Shown here: positions 17,635 through 25,623 of the stretch, one piece after another
Position numbering within the stretch: position 1 is the stretch's first letter
Layout: every line of letters starts with the position of its first letter
Origin: Streptococcus cristatus
Lineage (GTDB): Bacteria > Bacillota > Bacilli > Lactobacillales > Streptococcaceae
NCBI RefSeq assembly: GCF_008369405.1
Contig: NZ_VSJJ01000002.1
Coordinates: 63,506 to 127,505 of the forward strand
Direction of reading: 5' to 3'
Length of the DNA stretch: 64,000 nucleotides
Made by a program: the position numbers and the translations under genes
Notes under the pieces: model-generated
Database searches by the model: none
Told to the model about the DNA's origin: nothing
The model's input: the letters and a program-made list of their open reading frames with translations, nothing else

Positions 17635-17711
17635 ATATTGTTTAAATGACATTTTTATAAAATTTTACGTGATTGGCAATGAAAAGGTTTAATGAAATAC
17701 TGAAAAGATGT

Positions 17712-17717
17712 TATAAT
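17712..17717 (+). promoter_or_regulatory. -10 box for the three-gene cassette
   Basis: TATAAT at 17712-17717 lies 25 bp before the ATG at 17742, with TTAGGAG between them. The spacing suits a short leader. The -35 is weak, which may mean that transcription needs an activator. Confidence 0.5.
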
Positions 17718-17741
17718 GTTTAAGTTAGGAGTTGAGAATAA

Positions 17742-18398
17742 ATGTTTTTAACTGAATTTGAGTTAGTGGATTCGTTTATAAAATTTTCAAAGAAAAACAA
17801 AAGATTCTATATTAGAGAATTGCCAACAAATTTTGGAAGACCAGATATTATTGAGCTATCAATAAACACATCGTTATTAGAAAAAAGACTTCTTAATTCT
17901 AATGTCCCTCATATACAAAGGGTAGATACATATATACTTTCTTATTTAAAAGGCAAGTCTTATGTGAAGAAGGAAACAGTTTTACGAAACTTAAATCTAG
18001 ATTTACCCGTTTTAAACTCTTCTTTAAGTCGGCTAATGAACAGAGATATGATAGATATCGATGGAAATCTCATAAGATTGAAGAGCATTACCGACCTTCT
18101 CTTTATTTCTTCTTTATCAGTTTATGAAGCTAAATTGACAAATTGGAAATATGTTATTGAGCAAGCTGAGCGTCATCTTTGGTTTTCAAATCAGTCTTTT
18201 ATTTTGTTGCCGGAATTATCAGAAGATATACAGCAGAAAGCTAAGGAGTTAGCACATAGAAGAGGGGTTGGAGTAGCTGTTACGAATAATCATAAGATTA
18301 TTTTTAAAATAAAAAATAGGAAAAATAAACTAATAAACACACCACTTCTTTGGGAAATAAATGAAGGGATAATAGATGGAAAATTTAAGATTGAATAA
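17742..18398 (+). CDS. Winged-helix / PD-(D/E)XK-like protein, cassette gene 1
   Basis: A 218-residue cytoplasmic protein not recognised by family. Seen: an early 'ELPTNFGRPDIIELSI' with Asp35. Residues ~60-115 read like a winged-helix domain ('RVDTYILSYLKGKSYVKKET', 'LNSSLSRLMNRDMIDID'). Later comes 'VYEAKLTNWKYVIEQAERHL', with Glu129-x-Lys131 and Gln141. Asp ... ExK ... QA is the order of the PD-(D/E)XK nuclease core, and 'E-K-x-NW---I-QA' is a frequent form of it. DNA cleavage or DNA-end sensing is therefore possible but unproven; a catalytically dead fold would look the same. The 3' end overlaps the kinase gene by 23 bp. Confidence 0.6.
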   Translation: MFLTEFELVDSFIKFSKKNKRFYIRELPTNFGRPDIIELSINTSLLEKRLLNSNVPHIQRVDTYILSYLKGKSYVKKETVLRNLNLDLPVLNSSLSRLMNRDMIDIDGNLIRLKSITDLLFISSLSVYEAKLTNWKYVIEQAERHLWFSNQSFILLPELSEDIQQKAKELAHRRGVGVAVTNNHKIIFKIKNRKNKLINTPLLWEINEGIIDGKFKIE

Positions 18399-19251
18399 CG
18401 ATGATTTTTTTAGACTTGTATTAGATAAATTGTTTCTTACATATCCGTATTTAGAGATAAATCCCAATCCTATTGGTCATGGTGGTATGAAAACTGTTTA
18501 TCAAGCTTTCGATAAGAATTTAAAGAGAAATTTAGTTATTAAAGTAATTAAGTTTACGAGCGATGATGGTGAGAAGAGAACTAAAAGAGAGATTGATATT
18601 TTAAAGTTATTATCATCAAGATATTTTCCAGTAATTTTGGATACTCAGATAATAAAGATTGGACAGCAAGAAATCTTTATAATTCTTGAAAGTTTTGTCA
18701 CAGGAAAAACATTGAGAGAGTTTAATAAAAGCGGTCTAGCATTTGAAGAAGCTGTTATAATTGGGAAGGAATTGCTAGAAGCATTAGCTTTAGTTCACCA
18801 AAAAAAATTAGTGCATAGAGATGTGAAGCCCGAAAATATAATGATTACAGAAAATGGAGAGTTAGTGTTGTTAGATTTTGGAATCGCAAGAGATTTAACT
18901 GATGATTCAATAACTTCTGACTTAGCCATTTTTGGACCGATGACAATTGGTTATGCAGCCCCAGAGCAAGTTGCAAATAAAAAAAAGTTAATTTCGGAGA
19001 GAACAGATTTGTTCTCATGGGCTGTTGTATTATATGAACTATTAACTAGTGCAAATCCTATAGTGCAAGGAGAAATATCAAAGGAGAGAATTTTACAAAA
19101 AACATTAAAATTTTCTCCAGATTCAGTTGACTTTAATAATATTCCAGAAGATTTAAAATATGTTATAAAAAAGAATTTATCTCCAGCAGTACATAAACGT
19201 TCGGGTTCGGCACTTGAAATATTAGATTTTTTAAAAAGGAAAGGTTATTAA
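18376..19251 (+). CDS. Hanks-type Ser/Thr protein kinase, cassette gene 2
   Basis: A 291-residue cytoplasmic kinase with no membrane segment and no PASTA repeats, unlike the housekeeping PknB/StkP. Catalytic features are complete: a glycine-rich loop 'PIGHGGMKTVYQAFD' (residues 32-46), Lys56 in 'LVIKV', catalytic loop HRDVKPEN at 147-154 (Asp149, Lys151, Asn154), DFG at 167-169, and 'IGYAAPEQ' as the APE-equivalent. The N-terminal ~30 residues precede the fold. It overlaps gene 1 by 23 bp and abuts gene 3 directly, so the three are made as a unit. Known: stand-alone kinases of this sort occur in some phage-defence systems (for example Stk2 of staphylococci). The role here is inferred. Confidence 0.9.
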   Translation: MENLRLNNDDFFRLVLDKLFLTYPYLEINPNPIGHGGMKTVYQAFDKNLKRNLVIKVIKFTSDDGEKRTKREIDILKLLSSRYFPVILDTQIIKIGQQEIFIILESFVTGKTLREFNKSGLAFEEAVIIGKELLEALALVHQKKLVHRDVKPENIMITENGELVLLDFGIARDLTDDSITSDLAIFGPMTIGYAAPEQVANKKKLISERTDLFSWAVVLYELLTSANPIVQGEISKERILQKTLKFSPDSVDFNNIPEDLKYVIKKNLSPAVHKRSGSALEILDFLKRKGY

Positions 19252-20451
19252 ATGAGAATGATTTTACAGCAGGGCTATGGAATGATGGCTCTGAATAAAG
19301 AATTTTCCAGCAAATACAATAATATTGAAGTTATATTATCTCCGCGAGCTCTGCAATCAGGACAAAGACCTCAAAGATTGAAAGAGCATGCTAATGAAAT
19401 AAAGAAGAACGGCGGGAAGATTTTATTTGATCCCCAATTTTACCAACCGAGAACAAATTTAGATAAAATTTTGAATTTTCCCTACTTTGAACAATTAGAT
19501 TATAAAACAACTTCATTTATGGGTGAAGAAGCAAAGCAATTTTCAAAAAATGTTATCAATTTTCAAAAAAATACATTGGGTGTAGATGAATATATTATTC
19601 CAGGAACATTTTCTAACAGTTTTAGTGAAGATTGGATACAACAACAAGAAGACCTTATGTACGGTGGTTTATCGAGCGGTATTGATGGCATTTTTTATCA
19701 GACTATTTCAATTGGAAGTGACTTTGTGCTAGACGAGAGGTTTAGCGATTTTATTGGATTTTTAGTATTATCTAAAGTCAATGGATACTATTTAACTTTA
19801 AGGAAACCGAATGAAGAACCTTTCGTATCAAATTCAGTTTATTTATACAATCTTTTGGATGCGATACTTAGTTTAAAGTTATCTGGGAAAAAGATTATTA
19901 TAGGTTATGCTAATCCGCAAGATTTGATGTTTGCATCTGTTGGACTTGATGGTATTGCAACCGGGAACTATCAAAATGTTAGAAATTTTAACCCGGATAT
20001 GTTTTTTATGGATGAAGAAGAGTCTATAAAGCGAAGAAGTACTTGGTATTATGATAATAATACGTTCAGTGAGTTTAAACCTGAGCAGCTAGCATTAGCA
20101 CAGAATAGGGATAAGTTACATCTATTCCAACCTTCAAATGATTATACTGCTGAATATCTAGGAGCAAATCCTATAACTTCATATTTATGGAATGAGAGTA
20201 TGAATTTTAAGAATTATCTTTATAGTATGTACTTGAACTGTAATGATATTTCTTCTAGTGCAAAAAAATTTAGCTTTGTTGAAAGCATGTTTTTGGAAAA
20301 AGAAAAAAATTTAAAAACTCTTTTTGAAAATGGTATTCGAGAAGGAAATAGAACTTTTAGAGCTGATGCATTTGAAGCTACTTTATCTGCATTTTCTGCA
20401 ATCAAAAATGATAGAGAAGAAGATATAGAAGAATTAGAGTTATTGGTCTAA
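19252..20451 (+). CDS. Unknown 399-residue protein, possible TIM barrel, cassette gene 3
   Basis: No recognised family. Conserved-looking blocks run along it: 'ILSPRALQSGQRPQRLKEHA', 'KNGGKILFDPQFYQPRTN' near residues 50-67, 'IDGIFYQTISIGSDFVLDER' in the middle, 'KKIIIGYANPQDLMFASVGL' then 'DGIATGNYQNVRNF', and 'RRSTWYYDNN'. The alternation of short hydrophobic strands with helices, with polar residues at strand ends, reads like a (beta/alpha)8 barrel similar in style to tRNA-guanine transglycosylase-like proteins. This is a guess from pattern only. The last ~100 residues are helical and acidic. It has no signal or membrane segment. The ATG at 19252 follows the kinase stop with no gap and has AAGGAAAGG upstream. 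Confidence 0.55.
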   Translation: MRMILQQGYGMMALNKEFSSKYNNIEVILSPRALQSGQRPQRLKEHANEIKKNGGKILFDPQFYQPRTNLDKILNFPYFEQLDYKTTSFMGEEAKQFSKNVINFQKNTLGVDEYIIPGTFSNSFSEDWIQQQEDLMYGGLSSGIDGIFYQTISIGSDFVLDERFSDFIGFLVLSKVNGYYLTLRKPNEEPFVSNSVYLYNLLDAILSLKLSGKKIIIGYANPQDLMFASVGLDGIATGNYQNVRNFNPDMFFMDEEESIKRRSTWYYDNNTFSEFKPEQLALAQNRDKLHLFQPSNDYTAEYLGANPITSYLWNESMNFKNYLYSMYLNCNDISSSAKKFSFVESMFLEKEKNLKTLFENGIREGNRTFRADAFEATLSAFSAIKNDREEDIEELELLV

Positions 20452-20508
20452 GAGAATTACTAATGACAGTTGAAATATTTGTCAAGCTATAATTTGGAAA
20501 GTTTCTAA

Positions 20509-20610
20509 CTAGATTCAATATCAATTGAAAAATTAGAATCATCAGATATTGGGGCACATGATAATCCCAAAGATTTTGTCTATACAAAAATAAAAAAACA
20601 TAAGATTTGA
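20509..20610 (+). pseudogene. Remnant reading frame after the cassette
   Basis: A startless frame gives 'LDSISIEKLESSDIGAHDNP' and ends 'KHKI'. Stops close it upstream. It may be the tail of a lost fourth gene; the rest of 20452-20655 shows only AT-rich decay. Confidence 0.3.
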
Positions 20611-20655
20611 TATAATTATAATAAATGAATTATTCCAGATTTTAGAGTTTTTGTT

Positions 20656-20695
20656 ATAATAAAGGAACACCTCATACGAAGTGTTCCTTTATTAT
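20656..20695. terminator. Bidirectional terminator at the end of the accessory stretch
   Basis: A 15-bp perfect stem: ATAATAAAGGAACAC (20656-20670) with GTGTTCCTTTATTAT (20681-20695), loop ctcatacgaa. It closes the AT-rich region on its right side. Confidence 0.8.
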
Positions 20696-20844
20696 CTGCA
20701 TGTTCTACTTAAATTTTATTATCTAAAAAGTGTAGAGAAAAATGTAGAGACTCCACTGATTTATACCACAATCTATTGAAATTCAAAATTTCAAAAATCG
20801 CTTTAAATCAATGTTTTTCGTCTTAACTGACGTGTAATGAATGT

Positions 20845-20994
20845 CTACTTAACCTCGGTGAACACAACGTGTTTGCGAAGTTTTGGTGAGTATTTCTTCA
20901 ATTGAAGACGGTCTGGAGTGTTACGTTTGTTTTTAGAAGTAAGGTACAAGCGTTCACCAGATTCTTTGTGTTCAAGTGTAATATTTACGCGCAT
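20845..20994 (-). CDS. rpmG: 50S ribosomal protein L33
   Basis: 49 residues, starting '[20 protein letters not shown]' and ending '[10 protein letters not shown]'. This is the cysteine-free form of L33: the CxxC pairs of the zinc form are absent. It is cotranscribed with rpmF, 15 bp downstream of it. Known: the 3' end of rpmG is used by some streptococcal integrative elements; here the AT-rich accessory stretch lies just past that end. Confidence 0.96.
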
Positions 20995-21009
20995 GGTATC
21001 TCCCTTCTA

Positions 21010-21192
21010 TTATTCAGCTGCTGCAGCTTTAGCGATTTTACGTCCTTTGTAGTATCCTTTAAGTGATACGCGGTGAGAACGTGAGTAATCTCCAGTAGTT
21101 TCGTCAAAGTTTACAGATGGAGCTGTTACTTTGTAGTGTGTACGACGTTTGTTTTTCTTCGCTTTTGAAGTGCGACGTGCAGGTACTGCCAT
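21010..21192 (-). CDS. rpmF: 50S ribosomal protein L32
   Basis: 60 residues, '[20 protein letters not shown]' then '[20 protein letters not shown]'. The zinc-binding cysteines of other L32 forms are missing, as is common in streptococci. AAGGAG precedes the start. It is divergent from ilvD; the region 21193-21418 is AT-rich promoter DNA without another gene. Confidence 0.96.
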   Translation of the reverse strand: MAVPARRTSKAKKNKRRTHYKVTAPSVNFDETTGDYSRSHRVSLKGYYKGRKIAKAAAAE

Positions 21193-21418
21193 TGTTTGTT
21201 TCTCCTTTTAGAATGTAATTCGATGCAATCTCATGATTTTCATCAACTTTAACAGTATAACAAAACTTTTTTGTAAAGTAAAGTTACTTGACAGAATTTT
21301 TTGATTTTCTTTTTGACAATAACAAAGCTTTTTTGCAGATGCACCTATTTTCAGCTTTATTATTCCAATATTCTGAAAATTTAAATATTTTCTTCTATCC
21401 AATAGAGCCTAAGTGTGG

Positions 21419-21424
21419 TATAAT
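21419..21424 (+). promoter_or_regulatory. Extended -10 promoter of ilvD
   Basis: TGGTATAAT (extended -10; TATAAT at 21419-21424). Transcription would begin near 21431, only five bases before the first possible ATG (21436). This favours the ATG at 21460 as the real start. Confidence 0.6.
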
Positions 21425-21459
21425 AAAGCACAAAGATGACTGCAATGAAAGGGAAAGAT

Positions 21460-23166
21460 ATGACAGATAAGCTAGATACACGCCACAGAAGTAAGATTTA
21501 TGACAGTATGGTCAAATCTCCTAACCGTGCCATGCTTCGTGCGACAGGAATGACAGACAAGGACTTTGAGACTCCGATTGTCGGAGTGATTTCGACTTGG
21601 GCTGAAAATACGCCTTGTAATATTCACCTGCATGATTTTGGGAAATTAGCCAAAGAAGGAGTAAAAGAACAAGGTGCTTGGCCTGTTCAGTTTGGTACGA
21701 TTACCGTAGCAGACGGGATTGCCATGGGGACACCGGGCATGCGCTTCTCTCTGACTTCACGCGACATCATCGCAGACTCTATCGAAGCTGCCATGGGCGG
21801 ACATAATGTGGATGCCTTCGTCGCTATCGGGGGCTGTGATAAGAATATGCCTGGCTCCATGATTGCCATCGCTAACATGGATATTCCAGCTATTTTTGCC
21901 TACGGAGGAACCATTGCACCGGGAAATCTTGACGGGAAAGACATTGACTTGGTTTCTGTCTTTGAAGGAATCGGGAAGTGGAACCATGGCGATTTGACTG
22001 CTGAGGAAGTGCGCCGTATCGAATGTAATGCCTGCCCTGGCCCTGGTGGCTGTGGTGGTATGTACACGGCTAATACTATGGCGACAGCTATTGAAGTTCT
22101 AGGTATGAGCTTGCCTGGTTCTTCTTCTCACCCAGCAGAATCCCAAGATAAAAGAGACGATATCGTGGAAGCTGGCCGAGCAGTTGTTCGGATGCTGGAA
22201 ATGGGGCTTAAGCCGTCTGACATTCTGACTCGCGAAGCCTTTGAGGATGCCATCACTGTGACCATGGCTCTGGGCGGCTCGACCAATGCCACTCTTCACT
22301 TATTAGCTATTGCCCATGCGGCAAATGTGGAGCTGACCTTGGATGATTTCAATGTCATTCAAGAGCGCGTGCCGCATTTGGCGGATTTGAAACCATCTGG
22401 CCAGTATGTCTTCCAAGACCTATACAATGTCGGTGGTGTGCCTGCCGTTATGAAATATCTCTTGGCTAATGGCTTCTTGCACGGTGATCGCATCACTTGT
22501 ACAGGTAAGACAGTCGCTGAAAACTTGGCTGACTTTGCAGATCTGACACCAGGTCAAAAGGTCATTATGCCGCTTGAAAATCCAAAACGTGCGGATGGTC
22601 CATTGATTATCCTGCATGGTAATCTAGCTCCAGACGGCGCTGTTGCCAAAGTTTCTGGAGTGAAGGTACGCCGCCACGTGGGACCGGCTAAGGTCTTTGA
22701 CTCAGAAGAAGCTGCTATTGATGCAGTGCTGGCTGATGAAGTAGTCGATGGCGATGTAGTCGTGGTTCGTTATGTTGGTCCAAAGGGTGGCCCTGGTATG
22801 CCAGAAATGCTGTCACTTTCTTCTATCATCGTAGGGAAAGGTCAAGGAGACAAGGTAGCCCTTCTGACCGATGGTCGCTTCTCAGGCGGTACTTACGGTC
22901 TCGTTGTCGGACACATTGCTCCAGAAGCTCAGGATGGCGGTCCGATTGCCTATCTTCGTACAGGGGATATGGTCACAGTTGACCAAGATACCAAGGAAAT
23001 TTCCATGGCAGTTTCTGAAGAAGAACTTGAAAAACGCAAGGCAGAAACAACCATTCCACCGCTTTATAGCCGTGGGGTACTTGGTAAATATGCCCACATG
23101 GTATCTTCTGCAGCAAAAGGTGCTGTTACCGACTTCTGGAAACCAGAAGAAACAGGTAAGAAATAG
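21460..23166 (+). CDS. ilvD: Dihydroxy-acid dehydratase
   Basis: About 568 residues. It makes the 2-keto acid precursors of valine, leucine and isoleucine and needs an iron-sulfur cluster. The cluster-ligand motifs are present: '[13 protein letters not shown]' and '[19 protein letters not shown]'. The substrate-binding part includes '[13 protein letters not shown]', '[10 protein letters not shown]' and '[17 protein letters not shown]'. The start is taken at 21460 ([12 protein letters not shown]) from promoter position and GGGAAAG spacing. It is a single gene here, with no other ilv genes nearby. Confidence 0.96.
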   Translation: MTDKLDTRHRSKIYDSMVKSPNRAMLRATGMTDKDFETPIVGVISTWAENTPCNIHLHDFGKLAKEGVKEQGAWPVQFGTITVADGIAMGTPGMRFSLTSRDIIADSIEAAMGGHNVDAFVAIGGCDKNMPGSMIAIANMDIPAIFAYGGTIAPGNLDGKDIDLVSVFEGIGKWNHGDLTAEEVRRIECNACPGPGGCGGMYTANTMATAIEVLGMSLPGSSSHPAESQDKRDDIVEAGRAVVRMLEMGLKPSDILTREAFEDAITVTMALGGSTNATLHLLAIAHAANVELTLDDFNVIQERVPHLADLKPSGQYVFQDLYNVGGVPAVMKYLLANGFLHGDRITCTGKTVAENLADFADLTPGQKVIMPLENPKRADGPLIILHGNLAPDGAVAKVSGVKVRRHVGPAKVFDSEEAAIDAVLADEVVDGDVVVVRYVGPKGGPGMPEMLSLSSIIVGKGQGDKVALLTDGRFSGGTYGLVVGHIAPEAQDGGPIAYLRTGDMVTVDQDTKEISMAVSEEELEKRKAETTIPPLYSRGVLGKYAHMVSSAAKGAVTDFWKPEETGKK

Positions 23167-23185
23167 TTTGTATAGTTACCAAAAG

Positions 23186-23210
23186 AACCCGCTAGTTTTT
23201 CTAGCGGGTT
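23186..23210 (+). terminator. Terminator after ilvD
   Basis: AACCCGCTAG (23186-23195) pairs with CTAGCGGGTT (23201-23210) around five T residues; T-rich sequence follows. Confidence 0.9.
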
Positions 23211-23249
23211 TACTATTTGCATTTTAGATGTGGATGAGTGTTCATCTTT

Positions 23250-23591
23250 TTATCTAGGACTAATCCCCAAGGCAATGCGGCCGAAACGGCTGATACGGGT
23301 GATTTTCCAAGCGGGAGACCAAGTGACTTCAACAGAGACAGTTTCGATGCCCTCGATTTGCTTCAGGGACTCGACGATTTCAATGGGAACGGTCTCGGTA
23401 CAGTCGCAGGCTGTGTCTGTGAAGGTCATGACAATCTTGCAGTGGCCAGTCTCGTCAAGATTGATTTCATAGATGAGCCCGAGATTGTAGACATCAAGCT
23501 CGACCTCTGGATCGTAAATCGTTTCGAGTTTTTTAATTAATTCTTCTTGGATAGCTGCTGCTCGGTCATTGATTTTGATATCGTCTCTCAT
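23250..23591 (-). CDS. MIP18/SufT-like iron-sulfur assembly factor (DUF59)
   Basis: 113 residues with the MIP18/PaaD domain. The segment 'LETIYDPEVELDVYNLGLIY' carries the family's DPE motif. 'IVMTFTDTACDCTETVPIEI' corresponds to the T-x-x-x-C region that holds a conserved cysteine. 'VEVTWSPAWKITRISRFGRI' is the C-terminal signature. Known: these proteins help place Fe-S clusters into target enzymes. It lies convergent with ilvD, itself an Fe-S enzyme, though that may be chance. Confidence 0.9.
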   Translation of the reverse strand: MRDDIKINDRAAAIQEELIKKLETIYDPEVELDVYNLGLIYEINLDETGHCKIVMTFTDTACDCTETVPIEIVESLKQIEGIETVSVEVTWSPAWKITRISRFGRIALGISPR

Positions 23592-23775
23592 CTTCAGTCC
23601 TTCTTTCTCTATAGAATGGTGGTCTTATTTTCTCATAATTCTGACAATTTTTCAAGAAATTCTGGCGAATGAAAACGGATTTAGTCTCTCGGGGGGAATT
23701 TTTCTGCTCTAACTCCTCAAAACATCTGATTTATGGTAAAATAATAGATATCATATAGTTGCAGAGGATTAGAAA

Positions 23776-25056
23776 ATGAAATTACAAAAACCTAAAGGAA
23801 CTCAGGATATCCTCCCTCAGGAATCTGCTAAATGGCAGTATCTGGAGGAGTTTGCTCGTAAGACGTTTAAAAAATACAACTATGCGGAAATTCGAACACC
23901 GATTTTTGAGCACTATGAGGTTATCAGTCGCTCGGTTGGAGATACGACAGACATCGTGACCAAGGAAATGTATGATTTCTACGATAAGGGAGACCGTCAT
24001 ATTACGCTACGGCCAGAAGGAACTGCACCGGTCGTTCGTTCTTATGTCGAAAACAAACTCTTTGCACCAGAAGTTCAAAAGCCAGTCAAGCTTTATTATA
24101 TGGGCTCTATGTTCCGCTATGAGCGACCTCAGGCTGGTCGCTTGCGCGAATTTCACCAAATCGGGGTGGAGTGCTTCGGCTCTGAAAATCCAGCGACAGA
24201 TGCAGAAACGATTGCTATGGCTGCTCAGTTCTTCAAGGAAATTGGAATTGGGCAGGTGACGCTGCAGCTGAATAGTTTGGGCAATGCAGCGAGTCGAGCT
24301 GCCTACCGTCAGGCCTTGATTGATTATTTGACTCCGCTGAAAGACAGCCTTTCTAAGGATAGCCGGCGTCGTTTGGATGAAAATCCGCTGCGGGTGCTGG
24401 ATTCGAAGGAAAAAGAAGATAAGGCAGCCGTTGAGCAGGCTCCTTCGATTTTGGACTTTCTGGACGAGGAGAGTCAGGAGCATTTTGCGGCTGTCCGCTC
24501 AATGCTAGAGTCTTTGGACGTTCCTTATGTCATTAACACCAATATGGTGCGCGGTCTGGACTACTACAATCACACGATTTTTGAGTTTACGACTGATGTG
24601 GCAGGCAGCGAACTAACTATCTGTGCGGGTGGCCGTTATGATGGCTTGGTTGACTACTTTGGTGGACCAGAAACCCCTGCCTTTGGTTTTGGTATGGGAA
24701 TGGAGCGTCTCCTCTTGATTTTAGAAAAACAGGGAGTAGCTCTGCCACTTGAGACAGGTTTGGATGCCTATATTGCCGTTCTAGGTGAAGCTGCCAATCG
24801 CAGTGCTTTGGAATTAGTGCAAGCTCTCCGTAATCAAGGATTTGCGGCTGAGCGGGATTATCTGAACCGCAAGCTTAAGGCTCAGTTCAAGTCAGCAGAT
24901 GCTTTTGGAGCCAAGACCATCATTACTTTAGGTGAAAGTGAGATCGAAAGCAACCAAGTCACTGTGAAGAATAATGAAACTCGTCAAGAAGTGGTGGTTG
25001 GACTGGATCAAGTTCAAGAAAACTATCAGGCTGTTCTCGAAAAATTGGGTTGTTAA
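23776..25056 (+). CDS. hisS: Histidyl-tRNA synthetase
   Basis: 426 residues, class II synthetase of normal length. The N-terminal motif '[19 protein letters not shown]', motif 2 '[21 protein letters not shown]', the histidine-binding '[14 protein letters not shown]' and '[13 protein letters not shown]', and motif 3 '[13 protein letters not shown]' are all present. A C-terminal anticodon domain follows (about 330-426). A hydrophobic 'GAGGATT' leader without T-box structure precedes it. In related streptococci hisS and aspS lie close together; here a T7SS locus separates them. Confidence 0.97.
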   Translation: MKLQKPKGTQDILPQESAKWQYLEEFARKTFKKYNYAEIRTPIFEHYEVISRSVGDTTDIVTKEMYDFYDKGDRHITLRPEGTAPVVRSYVENKLFAPEVQKPVKLYYMGSMFRYERPQAGRLREFHQIGVECFGSENPATDAETIAMAAQFFKEIGIGQVTLQLNSLGNAASRAAYRQALIDYLTPLKDSLSKDSRRRLDENPLRVLDSKEKEDKAAVEQAPSILDFLDEESQEHFAAVRSMLESLDVPYVINTNMVRGLDYYNHTIFEFTTDVAGSELTICAGGRYDGLVDYFGGPETPAFGFGMGMERLLLILEKQGVALPLETGLDAYIAVLGEAANRSALELVQALRNQGFAAERDYLNRKLKAQFKSADAFGAKTIITLGESEIESNQVTVKNNETRQEVVVGLDQVQENYQAVLEKLGC

Positions 25057-25157
25057 TAGACTTTTAGATTTAAATAACCAATTTATTAAAGCTGAAAAAC
25101 TAGGCTGAATCCAGTAAATCAAATTACAATTAGGCTTTAAATTATCTGTAGATTATT

Positions 25158-25197
25158 AGTATTTAGATAAAAATGTATTTATTTTTATCTAAATACT
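25158..25197. promoter_or_regulatory. 17-bp perfect inverted repeat at the esxA promoter
   Basis: Left arm 25158-25174 (AGTATTTAGATAAAAAT) and right arm 25181-25197, the exact complement, with a 6-base loop. The right arm ends on the first base of the -35 box of the esxA promoter. No T-run follows it, so an operator is more likely than a terminator. The rest of 25057-25157 is AT-rich with no feature. Confidence 0.65.
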
Positions 25198-25225
25198 TGA
25201 AATTATAGATATTAATTGTTACAAT
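25197..25225 (+). promoter_or_regulatory. Promoter of the T7SS locus (esxA)
   Basis: -35 TTGAAA (25197-25202), 17-bp spacer, -10 TACAAT (25220-25225). The leader to the ATG at 25259 is about 27 bases and holds AAGGAG. Confidence 0.7.
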
Positions 25226-25258
25226 TATATTATCATTATTTATTTTAAGGAGAAAAAT

Positions 25259-25546
25259 ATGGCACAAATTAAATTAACTCCAGAAGACCTTCGTCAGTCT
25301 GCAACTAAATATACTAGCGGTTCTGAAAATGTGACCCAAGTTCTTAATGACTTGACTCGTGAGCAAGCAGTTATTGCTGAAAACTGGGACGGTTCTGCTT
25401 TTGATAGTTTCGAAGCACAATTCAATGAATTGTCTCCAAAAATCAAAGAATTTGCACAATTACTTCAAGATATCAATGCTCAGTTGGTTAAAGTTGCTGA
25501 CATCATTGAGCAAACTGACCAAGATATTGCAGCACAGATCCATTAA
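25259..25546 (+). CDS. esxA: WXG100 protein EsxA
   Basis: 95 residues: a helix-turn-helix hairpin of the WXG100 family with the motif Trp43-Asp44-Gly45 in 'VIAENWDGSAFDSF'. It is secreted by the type VIIb system and is also needed for its function. It has its own promoter and is followed by a terminator, which suggests that it is made in excess over the machine genes. The C-terminal 'QTDQDIAAQIH' lacks a strict YxxxD/E motif, as is common in Firmicutes. Confidence 0.96.
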   Translation: MAQIKLTPEDLRQSATKYTSGSENVTQVLNDLTREQAVIAENWDGSAFDSFEAQFNELSPKIKEFAQLLQDINAQLVKVADIIEQTDQDIAAQIH

Positions 25547-25564
25547 TTTTTTATAAGTGGCTTT

Positions 25565-25589
25565 AGGAAGGCGAGAGCCTTCCTGTTTT
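25565..25589 (+). terminator. Partial terminator between esxA and esaA
   Basis: AGGAAGGC (25565-25572) and GCCTTCCT (25577-25584) around a GAGA tetraloop, then GTTTTT. There is no clear separate promoter for esaA, so read-through probably feeds the downstream genes. Confidence 0.8.
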
Positions 25590-25623
25590 TATATCATAAC
25601 AACATAGAGATTAAATAAGGTAA

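Noticed and set aside
16700..20845. An intact mobile element
   Set aside because: No transposase, integrase, terminal inverted repeats or target duplication could be found.
23592..23775. Possible T-box leader before hisS
   Set aside because: Only about 180 bases, with no specifier stem, T-box sequence or antiterminator visible.
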